From contig JBQTJJ010000044.1 in NCBI GenBank assembly GCA_052387235.1, positions 1-13,542 on the forward strand: 13,542 bases of DNA. The letters run 5' to 3'. Position numbers and translations under genes: made by a program. The notes under the pieces are model-generated. The model was not told where the DNA came from, did no database searches, and was given only the letters and a program-made list of their open reading frames with translations. Positions 6,804 through 12,729 of this stretch are shown in pieces (the first letter of the stretch is position 1; the number at the start of each line of letters is the position of its first letter). The stretch is from JBQTJJ01 sp052387235. GTDB taxonomy: Bacteria > Actinomycetota > Acidimicrobiia > Acidimicrobiales > GCA-2861595.

Positions 6804-7543
6804 GGCGTCGCCCACCCGATGGCGTCGAGCTCGTCCTGGCGCTCCGCCTCCGCCCGCTCGACCAGGCGGCGCTCCAGGTTGGCCAATCCCCGCTTCAGGT
6901 GGGTCTTCACCGAGTTGGGCGACAGCTCCAGCGTGGCGGCGATGTCGTCGATGCCGAGCTCGTGGTAGTAGCGCAGGACCAGGCAGTCCCGCTGGCGGTG
7001 GGGCACGTCGCGCAGGGCCTCGAGGAGCTCGCGCTGATCCTCCCGGATCGTGATCTGGTCCTCCACCGAGGCCCGGTGGTCGTCGAGGGGGAGGTGGTGG
7101 CGGAGCGAGACCAGGCCCCTGCGGTTGTTGTCGCGGGCCAGGTTGAGCACGATCGAGCGGAGGTAGGCGGCCGCCCGCGAGGGGTCCCGGATGGCGCCCG
7201 CCGACCGGGCCAGGCGGATGAAGGCCTCCTGCACGAGGTCCTCGGCCGCGTTGCGGTCGTCCACGAACAGCCGGGCCAGGCGGACGAGGGACGAGCCCTC
7301 CTCGCGGAACAGCCGGACCACGAGAGCGTCGGCGTCGGCGTCGGTCGGTCCGGTCGCCGCCGCCGGCGTCGCCAGCCGGCCGAGGGCGGGAACGGCGGCG
7401 TCGCCCCCGCCGGACGCAGCCAGGCAGACAGGGAGGCCGCACGCCGTCCTGAGCGCGTCGGCCAATGCCCGGGCGAGCAACTCAGCTCCCTCGTCGCTTC
7501 CCGCCCTCAGCCACAGCCGGCGCACCGTGGGAGTCTCACGCAC
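6800..7543 (-). CDS. ECF RNA polymerase sigma factor, SigE-like
   Basis: A sigma-70 family factor of the extracytoplasmic function type. Region 2 spans about 76-143, with the core LFVDDRNAAEDLVQEAFIRL (92-111) and AAAYLRSIVLNLARDNNRR (124-142). Region 4 spans about 170-227, with the helix-turn-helix HELGIDDIAATLELSPNSVK (194-213). These direct RNA polymerase to a specific promoter set. The frame gives 247 residues, about 70 longer than usual at the N-terminus, and the extra part has no recognised domain. The GTG at 7543 lies one base beyond the permease stop and has a poor ribosome site; GTG at 7321 (residue 75) would give a typical length but also lacks one. Coupled by GTGA overlap to the membrane protein gene downstream. 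Its target promoters cannot be told from this window. Confidence 0.85.
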   Translation of the reverse strand: MRETPTVRRLWLRAGSDEGAELLARALADALRTACGLPVCLAASGGGDAAVPALGRLATPAAATGPTDADADALVVRLFREEGSSLVRLARLFVDDRNAAEDLVQEAFIRLARSAGAIRDPSRAAAYLRSIVLNLARDNNRRGLVSLRHHLPLDDHRASVEDQITIREDQRELLEALRDVPHRQRDCLVLRYYHELGIDDIAATLELSPNSVKTHLKRGLANLERRLVERAEAERQDELDAIGWATP

Positions 7544-7544
7544 T

Positions 7545-8357
7545 TCACGAGGCGGCGACGTCCGAGTGGCGGAAGCGCAGCGCGCTCGAGACGACGAGCC
7601 CGACCCCGTACGCGAGCACGGTGGCTGCGGCCAGCAGCGGGCCGCGCGAGAAGGCGACCTCCTCGAGGGGGCCCCACGTGACGATCAGCGACGTGTTCTC
7701 GCCGAGCAGGAAGGGCTGCAGGTCCGGCAGGTTGACGCGGACCACGTTCTCGCCGATGGCCATCCAGGCGAAGGCCGCAGCCAGGGCGGCCGTGGTGTTG
7801 CGCCCCACGAAGGCGATGCTGGCTCCCACGGCGGTGGCCACGGCCGTGAGCAGCGAGATGCGCGCCATCGCCGCGGCCAGGCCCACGAACCACCCGCCGT
7901 CGGCGCCGGCAGTGGTGCCGTGGGCCAGCACGGCGGGAAGGAACCCCGACAGGAACAGGGCCTGGAGCGCGAAGGACACGACCGCGGCGCAGGCCGCACA
8001 GGCGCCGACGCGGGACAGGTGCAGCCGCAGCCGCCGCGGCTCCCACGTGAGCATCGTCGTCACCGTGCCTGCCCGCCACTCGGCACCGACCACGGAGGCG
8101 CCGCCGATGAGGCCGCCCATGAGGAGGAAGAGGCCGGCCACGGTGAGCATCCCGTCGCCTGTTCCCGCCACCCACCAGTGGCGCAGGACAGCCGGATGGG
8201 TCTCGTGGCGGGCCTCGATGGCGGCCACGTCGAGGCCATTGCTGCTGACGAAGGCGGCCACACCGAACACTGCGATGCCGACCAGAGCGATACCGATGAG
8301 CACCCACGTAAGGCGGCGGTGCATGGCCCGGCGCACCTCGACGAGGAACAGCCTCAT
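7545..8357 (-). CDS. ABC-2 type transporter permease
   Basis: A 270-residue membrane protein with six predicted helices (about 17-37, 70-91, 118-141, 163-184, 186-204, 239-260), as in ABC-2 type permeases. The segment GAEWRAGTVTTMLTWEPRR (91-109) after the second helix matches the family's conserved cytoplasmic E-x-x-x-G-T turn. Two copies would combine with the ATPase encoded just upstream. The ATG start overlaps the ATPase stop by four bases (ATGA, 8354-8357), so the pair is translationally coupled. A longer open frame upstream lies inside the ATPase gene and is not used. The substrate (lipid, peptide, drug or cell-envelope component) cannot be predicted. It ends one base ahead of the sigma factor start, which is strong evidence that transporter and sigma factor share one message. 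Confidence 0.85.
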   Translation of the reverse strand: MRLFLVEVRRAMHRRLTWVLIGIALVGIAVFGVAAFVSSNGLDVAAIEARHETHPAVLRHWWVAGTGDGMLTVAGLFLLMGGLIGGASVVGAEWRAGTVTTMLTWEPRRLRLHLSRVGACAACAAVVSFALQALFLSGFLPAVLAHGTTAGADGGWFVGLAAAMARISLLTAVATAVGASIAFVGRNTTAALAAAFAWMAIGENVVRVNLPDLQPFLLGENTSLIVTWGPLEEVAFSRGPLLAAATVLAYGVGLVVSSALRFRHSDVAAS

Positions 8358-9286
8358 GCCGCCACCTCCTCGTCGTTCGACGTCAGCCGGAGGAAGAGCT
8401 CCTCGAGGGTGGCCTCCTCCGGGCGCAGCTCGCTGGCCCACAGGCCGGCGCCGGCGAGGGCCCGGTTGACGGACGCGGCAGCGTCGGCGTCGGTGGCCAC
8501 GCGCAGGTGGTCGCCCACCCGCTCGGCGCTGAACCCGGCCCGGCGCAGCACGGCCAGGCCGCCGGTGAGGTCCTCCACCCGCACCAGCAGGTCGGAGGGG
8601 CGGCCGGCGGCCAGTACCTGGCGCACCGGCCCCGAGGTCACGCACCGGCCGTGGCGCAGGATCGCCACGGCCGAGCAGGTCTGCTCCACCTCCCCGAGCA
8701 GGTGGCTCGAGAGGAAGACGGTGCGCCCCTCCCGGCCGAGGTCCACCAGGAGCCGGCGGATGTCCCGCATGCCGGCCGGGTCGAGGCCGTTGGCCGGTTC
8801 GTCGAGCACCAGCAGCTCGGGATCCTTGAGCAGGGCGGCAGCCAGCCCGAGCCGCTGGCGCATGCCGAGCGAGTACCGCTTGACCGCTTCACCGGCCCGG
8901 TCACCGAGGCCCACCTGGTCCAGCACCTCGTCGACCCGGCGACGGCCGATGCCGTCCACCGCGCCGAGCAGGCGGAGGTTCTCCCGACCGGTCATGGTGG
9001 GGAACAGGGCCGGCGTCTCGACGATGGCCCCGATCCGGCGCATCGTCCGCACCAGCCCCCCCGGGACAGCCTCGCCCAGCACGCTGAGGCTTCCTGCCGT
9101 GGGCCGGATGAGCCCGAGAAGGCAGCGGATGGTCGTCGTCTTCCCCGACCCGTTGGGGCCGAGGAACCCGAACACCCCACCCGCGGGGACAGCGAGGTCA
9201 AGTGCCTCGACGGCCACGGAGCGCCCGCCCCGGAGCCGGCGGTACTCCTTGCGGAGCCCTTCGATCTCGATCACGTTGGTCGACAC
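8354..9286 (-). CDS. ABC transporter ATP-binding protein
   Basis: A 310-residue ABC ATPase of the ABC-2/drug-export type. Walker A GPNGSGKTT (43-51), signature YSLGMRQRL (138-146), Walker B ELLVLDEP (157-164, catalytic Glu163), D-loop GLDP (167-170) and the switch His195 in LSSH are all intact, so it should be active. The C-terminal extension (about 225-310), ending with EEATLEELFLRLT, is typical of this group. GTG 9286 is chosen because GAGGAG lies ahead at the right distance and similarity begins there; the frame extends 44 codons further up as low-complexity sequence. First gene of the five-gene operon. The hairpin at 9324-9363 stands between it and the secreted-protein gene. No clear promoter fits into the remaining 37 bases, so partial read-through from upstream is possible. 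Confidence 0.9.
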   Translation of the reverse strand: MSTNVIEIEGLRKEYRRLRGGRSVAVEALDLAVPAGGVFGFLGPNGSGKTTTIRCLLGLIRPTAGSLSVLGEAVPGGLVRTMRRIGAIVETPALFPTMTGRENLRLLGAVDGIGRRRVDEVLDQVGLGDRAGEAVKRYSLGMRQRLGLAAALLKDPELLVLDEPANGLDPAGMRDIRRLLVDLGREGRTVFLSSHLLGEVEQTCSAVAILRHGRCVTSGPVRQVLAAGRPSDLLVRVEDLTGGLAVLRRAGFSAERVGDHLRVATDADAAASVNRALAGAGLWASELRPEEATLEELFLRLTSNDEEVAA

Positions 9287-9323
9287 GTCGCTCCTCGTTT
9301 CGTCGGTGGTCGCAGCTGCCGGC

Positions 9324-9363
9324 GGGGGACGGGACGGGCACGGCGTGCGGCGTCCCGCCCCCC
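9324..9363 (-). terminator. Strong two-tier hairpin between secreted-protein gene and ABC operon
   Basis: GGGGGACGGGACG (9324-9336) pairs with CGTCCCGCCCCCC (9351-9363), 12 of 13 positions matching. The loop folds again as GCAC GGC GTGC (9338-9348). It begins nine bases past the stop codon of the minus-strand gene 9373-9741. There is no T-tract on the minus strand. A strong terminator or attenuator with read-through into the ABC operon are both possible. Confidence 0.5.
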
Positions 9364-9372
9364 GGGCCGGCG

Positions 9373-9741
9373 CTACGGCTGCTGGTTGACGTAGTCCCCG
9401 GTGCCGGCGCCGGCGCACGGGTCGTAGCCGCCCGCGGGGTTGGTGTCGCCCATCACCTGGAGCTCGACCCTGTCGCCGGCCGCGCCCTTGTGGACCAGGA
9501 CGTGGAGCGGGTGGTTGCGTCCGGAAGTGGGCGCGATGTCCACGTTGGGGTTGTGCAGGTACACACCGCCGGTGCTCAGGTCGATCTCGTTCTCGGCCCC
9601 GTTCTCGGCCAGGATCACGCAGCTCCCGTCGGCCAGCACGAGCACATGGGTGTGCGTCGCCGCCGCCGGACCGGCCGACAGCACCACCGCCCCCAACGCC
9701 GCTGCCCCCAGGGCCAGTCCCCTCCTCGTCCGACGCTTCAT
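9373..9741 (-). CDS. Small secreted protein of unknown function
   Basis: A 122-residue protein with a clear signal peptide: basic MKRRTRRG, hydrophobic core 9-24 and an AAA cleavage site near residue 28. The mature part is about 94 residues, begins THTHVLVL, and contains DGSCVIL (38-44), a central NHPLHVLVH (76-84) and a C-terminal DPCAGAGTGDYVNQQP. The two cysteines (41 and 109) may form one disulfide. Similar small secreted proteins with the THTHVLVL and HPLHVxVH pattern occur in actinobacteria as hypothetical proteins; I know of no function. ATG 9741 has a purine-rich ribosome site (GGAGCGGAG); an in-frame ATG six codons upstream (9759) is possible but less well placed. It may be read with the ABC-sigma operon if the hairpin after it leaks. 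Confidence 0.75.
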   Translation of the reverse strand: MKRRTRRGLALGAAALGAVVLSAGPAAATHTHVLVLADGSCVILAENGAENEIDLSTGGVYLHNPNVDIAPTSGRNHPLHVLVHKGAAGDRVELQVMGDTNPAGGYDPCAGAGTGDYVNQQP

Positions 9742-9787
9742 CGCTCCGCTCCCCCTCATTGTCTGCGGACGGCCGGTGTGGCGTCCG

Positions 9788-9915
9788 ATGAGCAGACAGA
9801 CGAGCGACGCCGGGCCGCGGGTGACGCGGACGGAAGAAGAATGGCGCGACTCTGCGGTCCCGACCTGGCCGGGGTGCTCCCCGAGGGGCAGCGGCGCGCC
9901 GTCGCCGGAGTCGAC
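9788..9915 (+). pseudogene. Possible 5' remnant of msrB (methionine sulfoxide reductase B)
   Basis: The frame from ATG 9788 reads MSRQTSDAGPRVTRTEEEWR, and V-x-R-T-x-x-E-W-R is how actinobacterial MsrB proteins commonly begin. With a one-base slip at about 9845 the next residues, ARLCGPDLAGVLPEGQR, resemble the expected A-R-L-x-P-x-x-x-x-V-L-R-x-x-G-T. Nothing later matches: the CxxC zinc motifs and the catalytic Cys segment are missing. This is a weak, memory-based match and could be chance. If real, it is a truncated gene upstream of the nitrilase. Confidence 0.25.
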
Positions 9916-10032
9916 GGAGCCCAGACGTGGGGTAGCAGACGCCTGGCGATGTGCCAGATCCGATCTTCCCGGCTGGCGGCCCGATCTGGCGCCACTGTCG
10001 ATGAAGCGAGAACCGAGGAGGCGACGACGTGA
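9841..10032 (+). CDS. Small ORF, 63 residues, unknown
   Basis: ATG 9841 follows GGAAGAAG and opens a 63-codon frame (MARLCGPDLAGVLPEGQRRA... ending EEATT). About 78% of third positions are G or C, lower than in neighbouring genes but above random for A/T-rich stretches. No domain is recognised. Its stop codon overlaps the GTG of the next small ORF as GTGA (10029-10032). The first part overlaps the possible msrB remnant in another frame, so it may simply be debris; the overlap with the downstream start is the main reason to list it. Confidence 0.25.
   Translation: MARLCGPDLAGVLPEGQRRAVAGVDGAQTWGSRRLAMCQIRSSRLAARSGATVDEARTEEATT
9953..9990. repeat. Direct and inverted repeat cluster upstream of the nitrilase
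   Basis: GCCAGATC (9953-9960) and GATCTGGC (9983-9990) are perfect inverted copies 22 bases apart. Within and beside them CCGATCT is directly repeated (9960-9966 and 9981-9987), 21 bases start to start, i.e. two helical turns. This looks like an operator for a dimeric regulator controlling the nitrilase genes, or the stem of a structured leader. No regulator gene is adjacent. It lies inside the weakly supported 63-codon ORF. Confidence 0.35.
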
Positions 10033-10109
10033 GCTCCGATCCCGTGCACTACGAGCGGACCACCCGCAGCGGTGGGAACACGCGACCGAGGCGTGGTACC
10101 GCGAAATGA
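10029..10109 (+). CDS. 26-codon leader-like ORF coupled to nitrilase
   Basis: GTG 10029 has the best ribosome site of this region (GAGGAGGCG at 10015-10023) and begins VSSDPVHYERTTRSGGNTRP, ending RRGTAK. Its stop codon overlaps the nitrilase ATG as ATGA (10106-10109). The nitrilase start has no good ribosome site of its own, so translation of this ORF may feed ribosomes into it. No homologue is recognised. It could be a leader peptide, the truncated head of a former gene, or a coupling device. Confidence 0.35.
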   Translation: MSSDPVHYERTTRSGGNTRPRRGTAK

Positions 10110-11140
10110 GGGTGAGGGTGGCGTCCGGGATCACAGTTGCCGCCGTGCAGGCGACCCCCGCCTTCCTCGATCGGGGCGCCACCGTCGAGCGGCTGATCGC
10201 CTCGATCGAGGATGCGGCGGCGGCGGACGCCCAGCTCATCGTGTTTCCCGAGGCGATCGTCCCCGGCTACCCGGACTGGGTGTGGCGGTTGCCCGCCTGG
10301 TCCGACCGCGAGTGGTACCAGCGGCTCTGGGACCAGGCCGTCGACATCCCGGGCCCGGTCACCGCAGCTCTCGGCGCCGCCGCATGCCGAGCCGGGGCAT
10401 GGGTCGCGGTCGGGGTCAACGAACGGGTCCCGTCAGGCACGCTCTACAACTCGCTGGTCTACCTGGACCCCGACGGCGAGGTGGCCGGCATCCACCGCAA
10501 GCTCATCCCGACGGGCGGGGAACGAACCGTGTGGGGTCACGGTGACGGCTCGACGTTGACGGTCGTCGACATGGGGTTCGCCCGCGTGGGCGGGCTCCTC
10601 TGCTGGGAGAACCTGATGCCCCTGGCCCGGGCGGCCATGTACCAGCAGGGCATCGACATCTACCTGGCGCCTACATGGGACAACAGCGACACCTGGGCCT
10701 GCACCCTCCGCCACATCGCACGGGAGGGCGCCGTCTTCGTCATCGGGACCAACACGTGCCTCCACGCTCGCGACGTCCCTCGCTCCATCCCCGGTGCCGC
10801 CGAGCTCTACCCCGACGATGACGATGACTGGCTCTCCCGCGGCAACACCATGATCGTCGGCCCCGACGGCGCCGTCCTCGCCGGACCGCTCACCGGCCAG
10901 CCCGGCCTGCTCACCGCTGCCATCGACCTGAGCACCCTCCCCGCCGTCCGACGCAGGTTCGACCCGGTCGGCCACTACGCACGCCCGGACGTCTTCCAGC
11001 TGGCGGTGCACCGACCGCCTTCGACGTCGCCGCCTCGAGTGAGCCGGTCGACCGGCTCCGTGCCATCTCCCACCCCCGAACCCACAGAAGCGATCTCCAC
11101 CCCCGAAGGGGTGGAGCCGAGAAAGGACAGCCATGCCTGA
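10106..11140 (+). CDS. Nitrilase (carbon-nitrogen hydrolase superfamily)
   Basis: A 344-residue member of the nitrilase branch, which hydrolyses nitriles to carboxylic acids and ammonia. The catalytic set is complete: Glu49 in FPEAIVPGYP, Lys132 in HRKLIPTGGER, the second Glu139, and nucleophile Cys166 in GGLLCWENLMPLAR. The last motif is characteristic of true nitrilases and cyanide-degrading enzymes rather than amidases. The natural substrate is unknown. ATG 10106 is coupled to the 26-codon ORF by ATGA; GTG 10112 or 10118 are alternatives, with GAGGGTGAGG ahead. The enzyme core ends near residue 304 (GHYARPDVFQLAVH). The remaining 40 residues are Ser/Pro/Thr-rich, contain two DNA hairpins, and look like former intergenic sequence read in frame. 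The stop overlaps the VOC gene by eight bases, so the two are co-expressed. Confidence 0.9.
   Translation: MRVRVASGITVAAVQATPAFLDRGATVERLIASIEDAAAADAQLIVFPEAIVPGYPDWVWRLPAWSDREWYQRLWDQAVDIPGPVTAALGAAACRAGAWVAVGVNERVPSGTLYNSLVYLDPDGEVAGIHRKLIPTGGERTVWGHGDGSTLTVVDMGFARVGGLLCWENLMPLARAAMYQQGIDIYLAPTWDNSDTWACTLRHIAREGAVFVIGTNTCLHARDVPRSIPGAAELYPDDDDDWLSRGNTMIVGPDGAVLAGPLTGQPGLLTAAIDLSTLPAVRRRFDPVGHYARPDVFQLAVHRPPSTSPPRVSRSTGSVPSPTPEPTEAISTPEGVEPRKDSHA
11041..11116 (+). repeat. Two perfect hairpins in the nitrilase tail, before the VOC start
   Basis: GAGCCGGTCGACCGGCTC (11041-11058) is an 18-base perfect palindrome that can fold with a TCGA loop. CTCCACCCC (11095-11103) pairs perfectly with GGGGTGGAG (11108-11116) around CGAA, a stable tetraloop. 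The element TCTCC(C)ACCCCCGAA also occurs twice (near 11066-11080 and 11094-11107). The second hairpin ends just before the VOC ribosome site (GAAAGGAC), so it could tune VOC translation or act as a leaky terminator. Confidence 0.55.
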
Positions 11141-11528
11141 GTTCCCCACAATCGGACATGTCGCTCTCACCGTGAGCGACCTGGAGCGCAGCGTCCCGTG
11201 GTACCGGCGGCTCCTCGACGCCGAGCCGGTCCTCGACGAGGACACCGGCCCGTTCCACCACGTCGTCTGGATGGTCGGCGACGGCACACTCCTCGGCCTG
11301 CACCAGCACGCCGAGGGGGAGACCTCCGAGCCCGCGAACGAGCTGCGCACGGGTCTCGACCACGTGGCGTTCTCGTGTGGGGACCGGACGGAGCTCGAGC
11401 AGTGGAAGCACCGGCTCGACCAGCTCGGCGTCCCGCATGGAGGCATCATCGACGCCCCGTACGGCTCCGGCTTGTCCTTCCGAGACCCGGACAACATCCC
11501 CCTCGAGTTCTTCGCCCCGCCCTCCTGA
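11133..11528 (+). CDS. VOC (glyoxalase/bleomycin-resistance fold) family protein
   Basis: A 131-residue protein with the two beta-alpha-beta-beta-beta units of the vicinal oxygen chelate fold. Unit one begins IGHVALTVSDLERSVPWYRR (7-26). Unit two begins GLDHVAFSCGDRTELEQWKH (74-93) and ends SFRDPDNIPLEFFAPP (115-130). Candidate metal ligands are His9, His57, His77 and Glu125, so it is probably a metal-dependent enzyme (lyase, isomerase, dioxygenase or resistance protein), but the reaction cannot be assigned. ATG 11133 has GAAAGGAC ahead and lies inside the last codons of the nitrilase gene, implying joint expression. The sequence FRDPDNIPLEFF is typical of small actinobacterial VOC proteins. 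It may act on the product or substrate of the nitrilase; that is inference from position only. Confidence 0.85.
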   Translation: MPEFPTIGHVALTVSDLERSVPWYRRLLDAEPVLDEDTGPFHHVVWMVGDGTLLGLHQHAEGETSEPANELRTGLDHVAFSCGDRTELEQWKHRLDQLGVPHGGIIDAPYGSGLSFRDPDNIPLEFFAPPS

Positions 11529-11752
11529 TCCATCCCGGGGCAGCGAGGGGGCCGACGTCGGAGGCGACGGTCTCCGGCGCCGGCGCCAGGGCCAGCCCGC
11601 ACGAGGTCTTGGACCCGGCCCACCAGCGCCGGAGCTCGGGCGGGTCAGCGCGTGGAACTTTTCGGCCCCGACATCTCGACGGCAGCCCGACCCTCTGTCA
11701 CAGTAACGCTGGGTGCTCAGGGGGAGCTATCCGCACGGGGGCTGGAGGAGTT
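11529..11752. other. Intergenic region with palindromes
   Basis: No gene is supported. Two perfect palindromes follow the VOC stop: CCGACGTCGG (11552-11561) and GGCGCCGGCGCC (11576-11587). Together they may form a structured transcript end. The part from about 11650 on is less GC-rich and should carry the promoter for the secreted-protein gene at 11753, but no clear -35/-10 pair was found. Confidence 0.3.
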
Positions 11753-12232
11753 ATGGGGACTTTGCGACGAGGACTCGTTGTGTTTGCGGTCGTCGCCACG
11801 GCGGTGGGTATGGGCTCGCCTGGGGCGGCCGCCGGCCCGCCCGAGACCTTCACGGAGACGGAGCACGGTGTCGAGGAAACCTTCGTCGACGTGTTCCCCA
11901 CCTGTGACGGCGGGGCGAGCTACAACATCACCACTGTGACCAACCGTGTCGTACACGGGACCATCTTCGATGACGGCCGCGAGCACTTCACGTTCACCGA
12001 CACCGGCACCTTCGAGGCGACACCGGCCGACGATCCTTCACTGCCCGACGCCAGCGGACGCTTCACGATCTGGGGTGGGTTCAACGCCACCGGCCAGACG
12101 GTGAATGGGACGTTCACGTTCAGCATCCGCGGCACCACCGAAGATGGCGATCGGATCAACTTTCACCTGACCGATCACTTCAACGTGCGCCCCGACGGGA
12201 CGGTGAACGCGTTCTTCAAGTGCCACGACTGA
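11753..12232 (+). CDS. Secreted protein of unknown function
   Basis: A 159-residue exported protein. Signal peptide 1-27 (basic MGTLRRG, hydrophobic core 8-20, GAAA near the cleavage site). The mature part is rich in Thr, Asp and aromatic residues with alternating patterns such as GTFEATP, GRFTIWGGF and GTFTFSIRGT, predicting a beta-sandwich or barrel. Two cysteines, 51 and 157, may form one disulfide linking the ends. Small secreted proteins of this style (ETFTETEHG start and a central GRFT-W-G motif) recur in actinobacteria with no known role. GGAGGAG lies directly ahead of the ATG at 11753 with a short spacer. The longer open frame upstream covers the intergenic region and part of the VOC gene and is not used. 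No clear functional link to its neighbours. Confidence 0.75.
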   Translation: MGTLRRGLVVFAVVATAVGMGSPGAAAGPPETFTETEHGVEETFVDVFPTCDGGASYNITTVTNRVVHGTIFDDGREHFTFTDTGTFEATPADDPSLPDASGRFTIWGGFNATGQTVNGTFTFSIRGTTEDGDRINFHLTDHFNVRPDGTVNAFFKCHD

Positions 12233-12258
12233 AGGTCGACTGACTGACCAGGCGCCCC

Positions 12259-12549
12259 CTATCGTGCCTGATAGTTGACGAGATCTGACTCAATGATCTG
12301 ACTCGGAGCCGGTACGCCGACTTCGGCCAACGCGGCCCCGAGACGCGAAGCCATGAAGGCCTCCTGGTCAGCCTTGCTGTTCCAGACCTCGGTCACGACC
12401 CACCCTGTTGCCGTGGGACCGCCGGCGTGGCTGACGATCCCGGCCGGCCAGTCGCCGCTCCCGTCCGGCTTGATGCCGAGCCTCTCGTTCACCGCCCAGT
12501 ACTGGTCCGACCCAACTCCCTCGAACGCCAGAACGATTGCGTATGACAT
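12259..12549 (-). CDS. Small dimeric alpha/beta-barrel (antibiotic biosynthesis monooxygenase-like) protein
   Basis: A 96-residue protein with the pattern of the ferredoxin-like dimeric barrel family: first strand SYAIVLAFEGVG (2-13), helix SDQYWAVNERLGI (14-26), strands GIVSHAGGPTATGWVVTEVW (37-56), helix SKADQEAFMASRLGAAL (58-74) and final strand with PSQIIESDLVNYQAR (82-96). This fold is used by ABM-type monooxygenases, haem-degrading enzymes and non-enzymatic proteins. No residue here fixes a reaction. ATG 12549 has a strong ribosome site (GAGGAGGGA). It converges with the secreted-protein gene across a 26-base gap and diverges from csoR. A weak promoter (TTTGCC, 16 bases, TAGTGT on the minus strand, about 12570-12597) is possible. 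Apparently transcribed alone. Confidence 0.75.
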   Translation of the reverse strand: MSYAIVLAFEGVGSDQYWAVNERLGIKPDGSGDWPAGIVSHAGGPTATGWVVTEVWNSKADQEAFMASRLGAALAEVGVPAPSQIIESDLVNYQAR

Positions 12550-12696
12550 CGGATCCCTCCTCTGGAGACCGACAACACTACCGCCCGACAGCGGACGGCA
12601 AACCCCCGAGGCGTGCCTGACCTTGCCGCGGAAGCACGGAGATGAACCAGCATGGCGTCTCCTCGGGGTGGTCGCCGGTGTCCCGGAAGGAGCACT

Positions 12697-12721
12697 AACC
12701 CACCCGGGGTGGGGTAGGATG
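12697..12721 (+). promoter_or_regulatory. CsoR-type operator overlapping the -10 box of csoR-copA
   Basis: TAACCCACCC (12697-12706) and GGGTGGGGTA (12708-12717) form an inverted repeat matching at 9 of 10 positions around one G. G/C-tract palindromes with flanking TA are the known type of CsoR operator. The right arm runs into TAGGAT (12716-12721), a good -10 hexamer. Bound repressor would cover the promoter. Transcription would start around 12728, at or next to the csoR ATG (12730), so the message may be leaderless. No good -35 is seen at the usual distance. Confidence 0.7.
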
Positions 12722-12729
12722 CAGGGCCA

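Noticed and set aside
4242..6968. 908-codon open frame on the plus strand
   Set aside because: It lies opposite the neocarzinostatin-like and membrane-protein genes, is dominated by Arg, Pro, Ser and Thr, and has no domain. High G+C leaves antisense frames open by chance.
7191..9389. 732-codon open frame on the plus strand
   Set aside because: Antisense to the permease, sigma and ATPase genes, which have complete family motifs. Its composition is low complexity.
9756..10049. 97-codon minus-strand frame upstream of the secreted-protein gene
   Set aside because: No ribosome site, no recognisable domain and Arg/Ser/Ala-rich composition; nothing beyond an open frame supports it.
10433..11623. 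396-codon minus-strand frame across nitrilase and VOC genes
   Set aside because: Both plus-strand genes have full catalytic or ligand residues, so this is a shadow frame.
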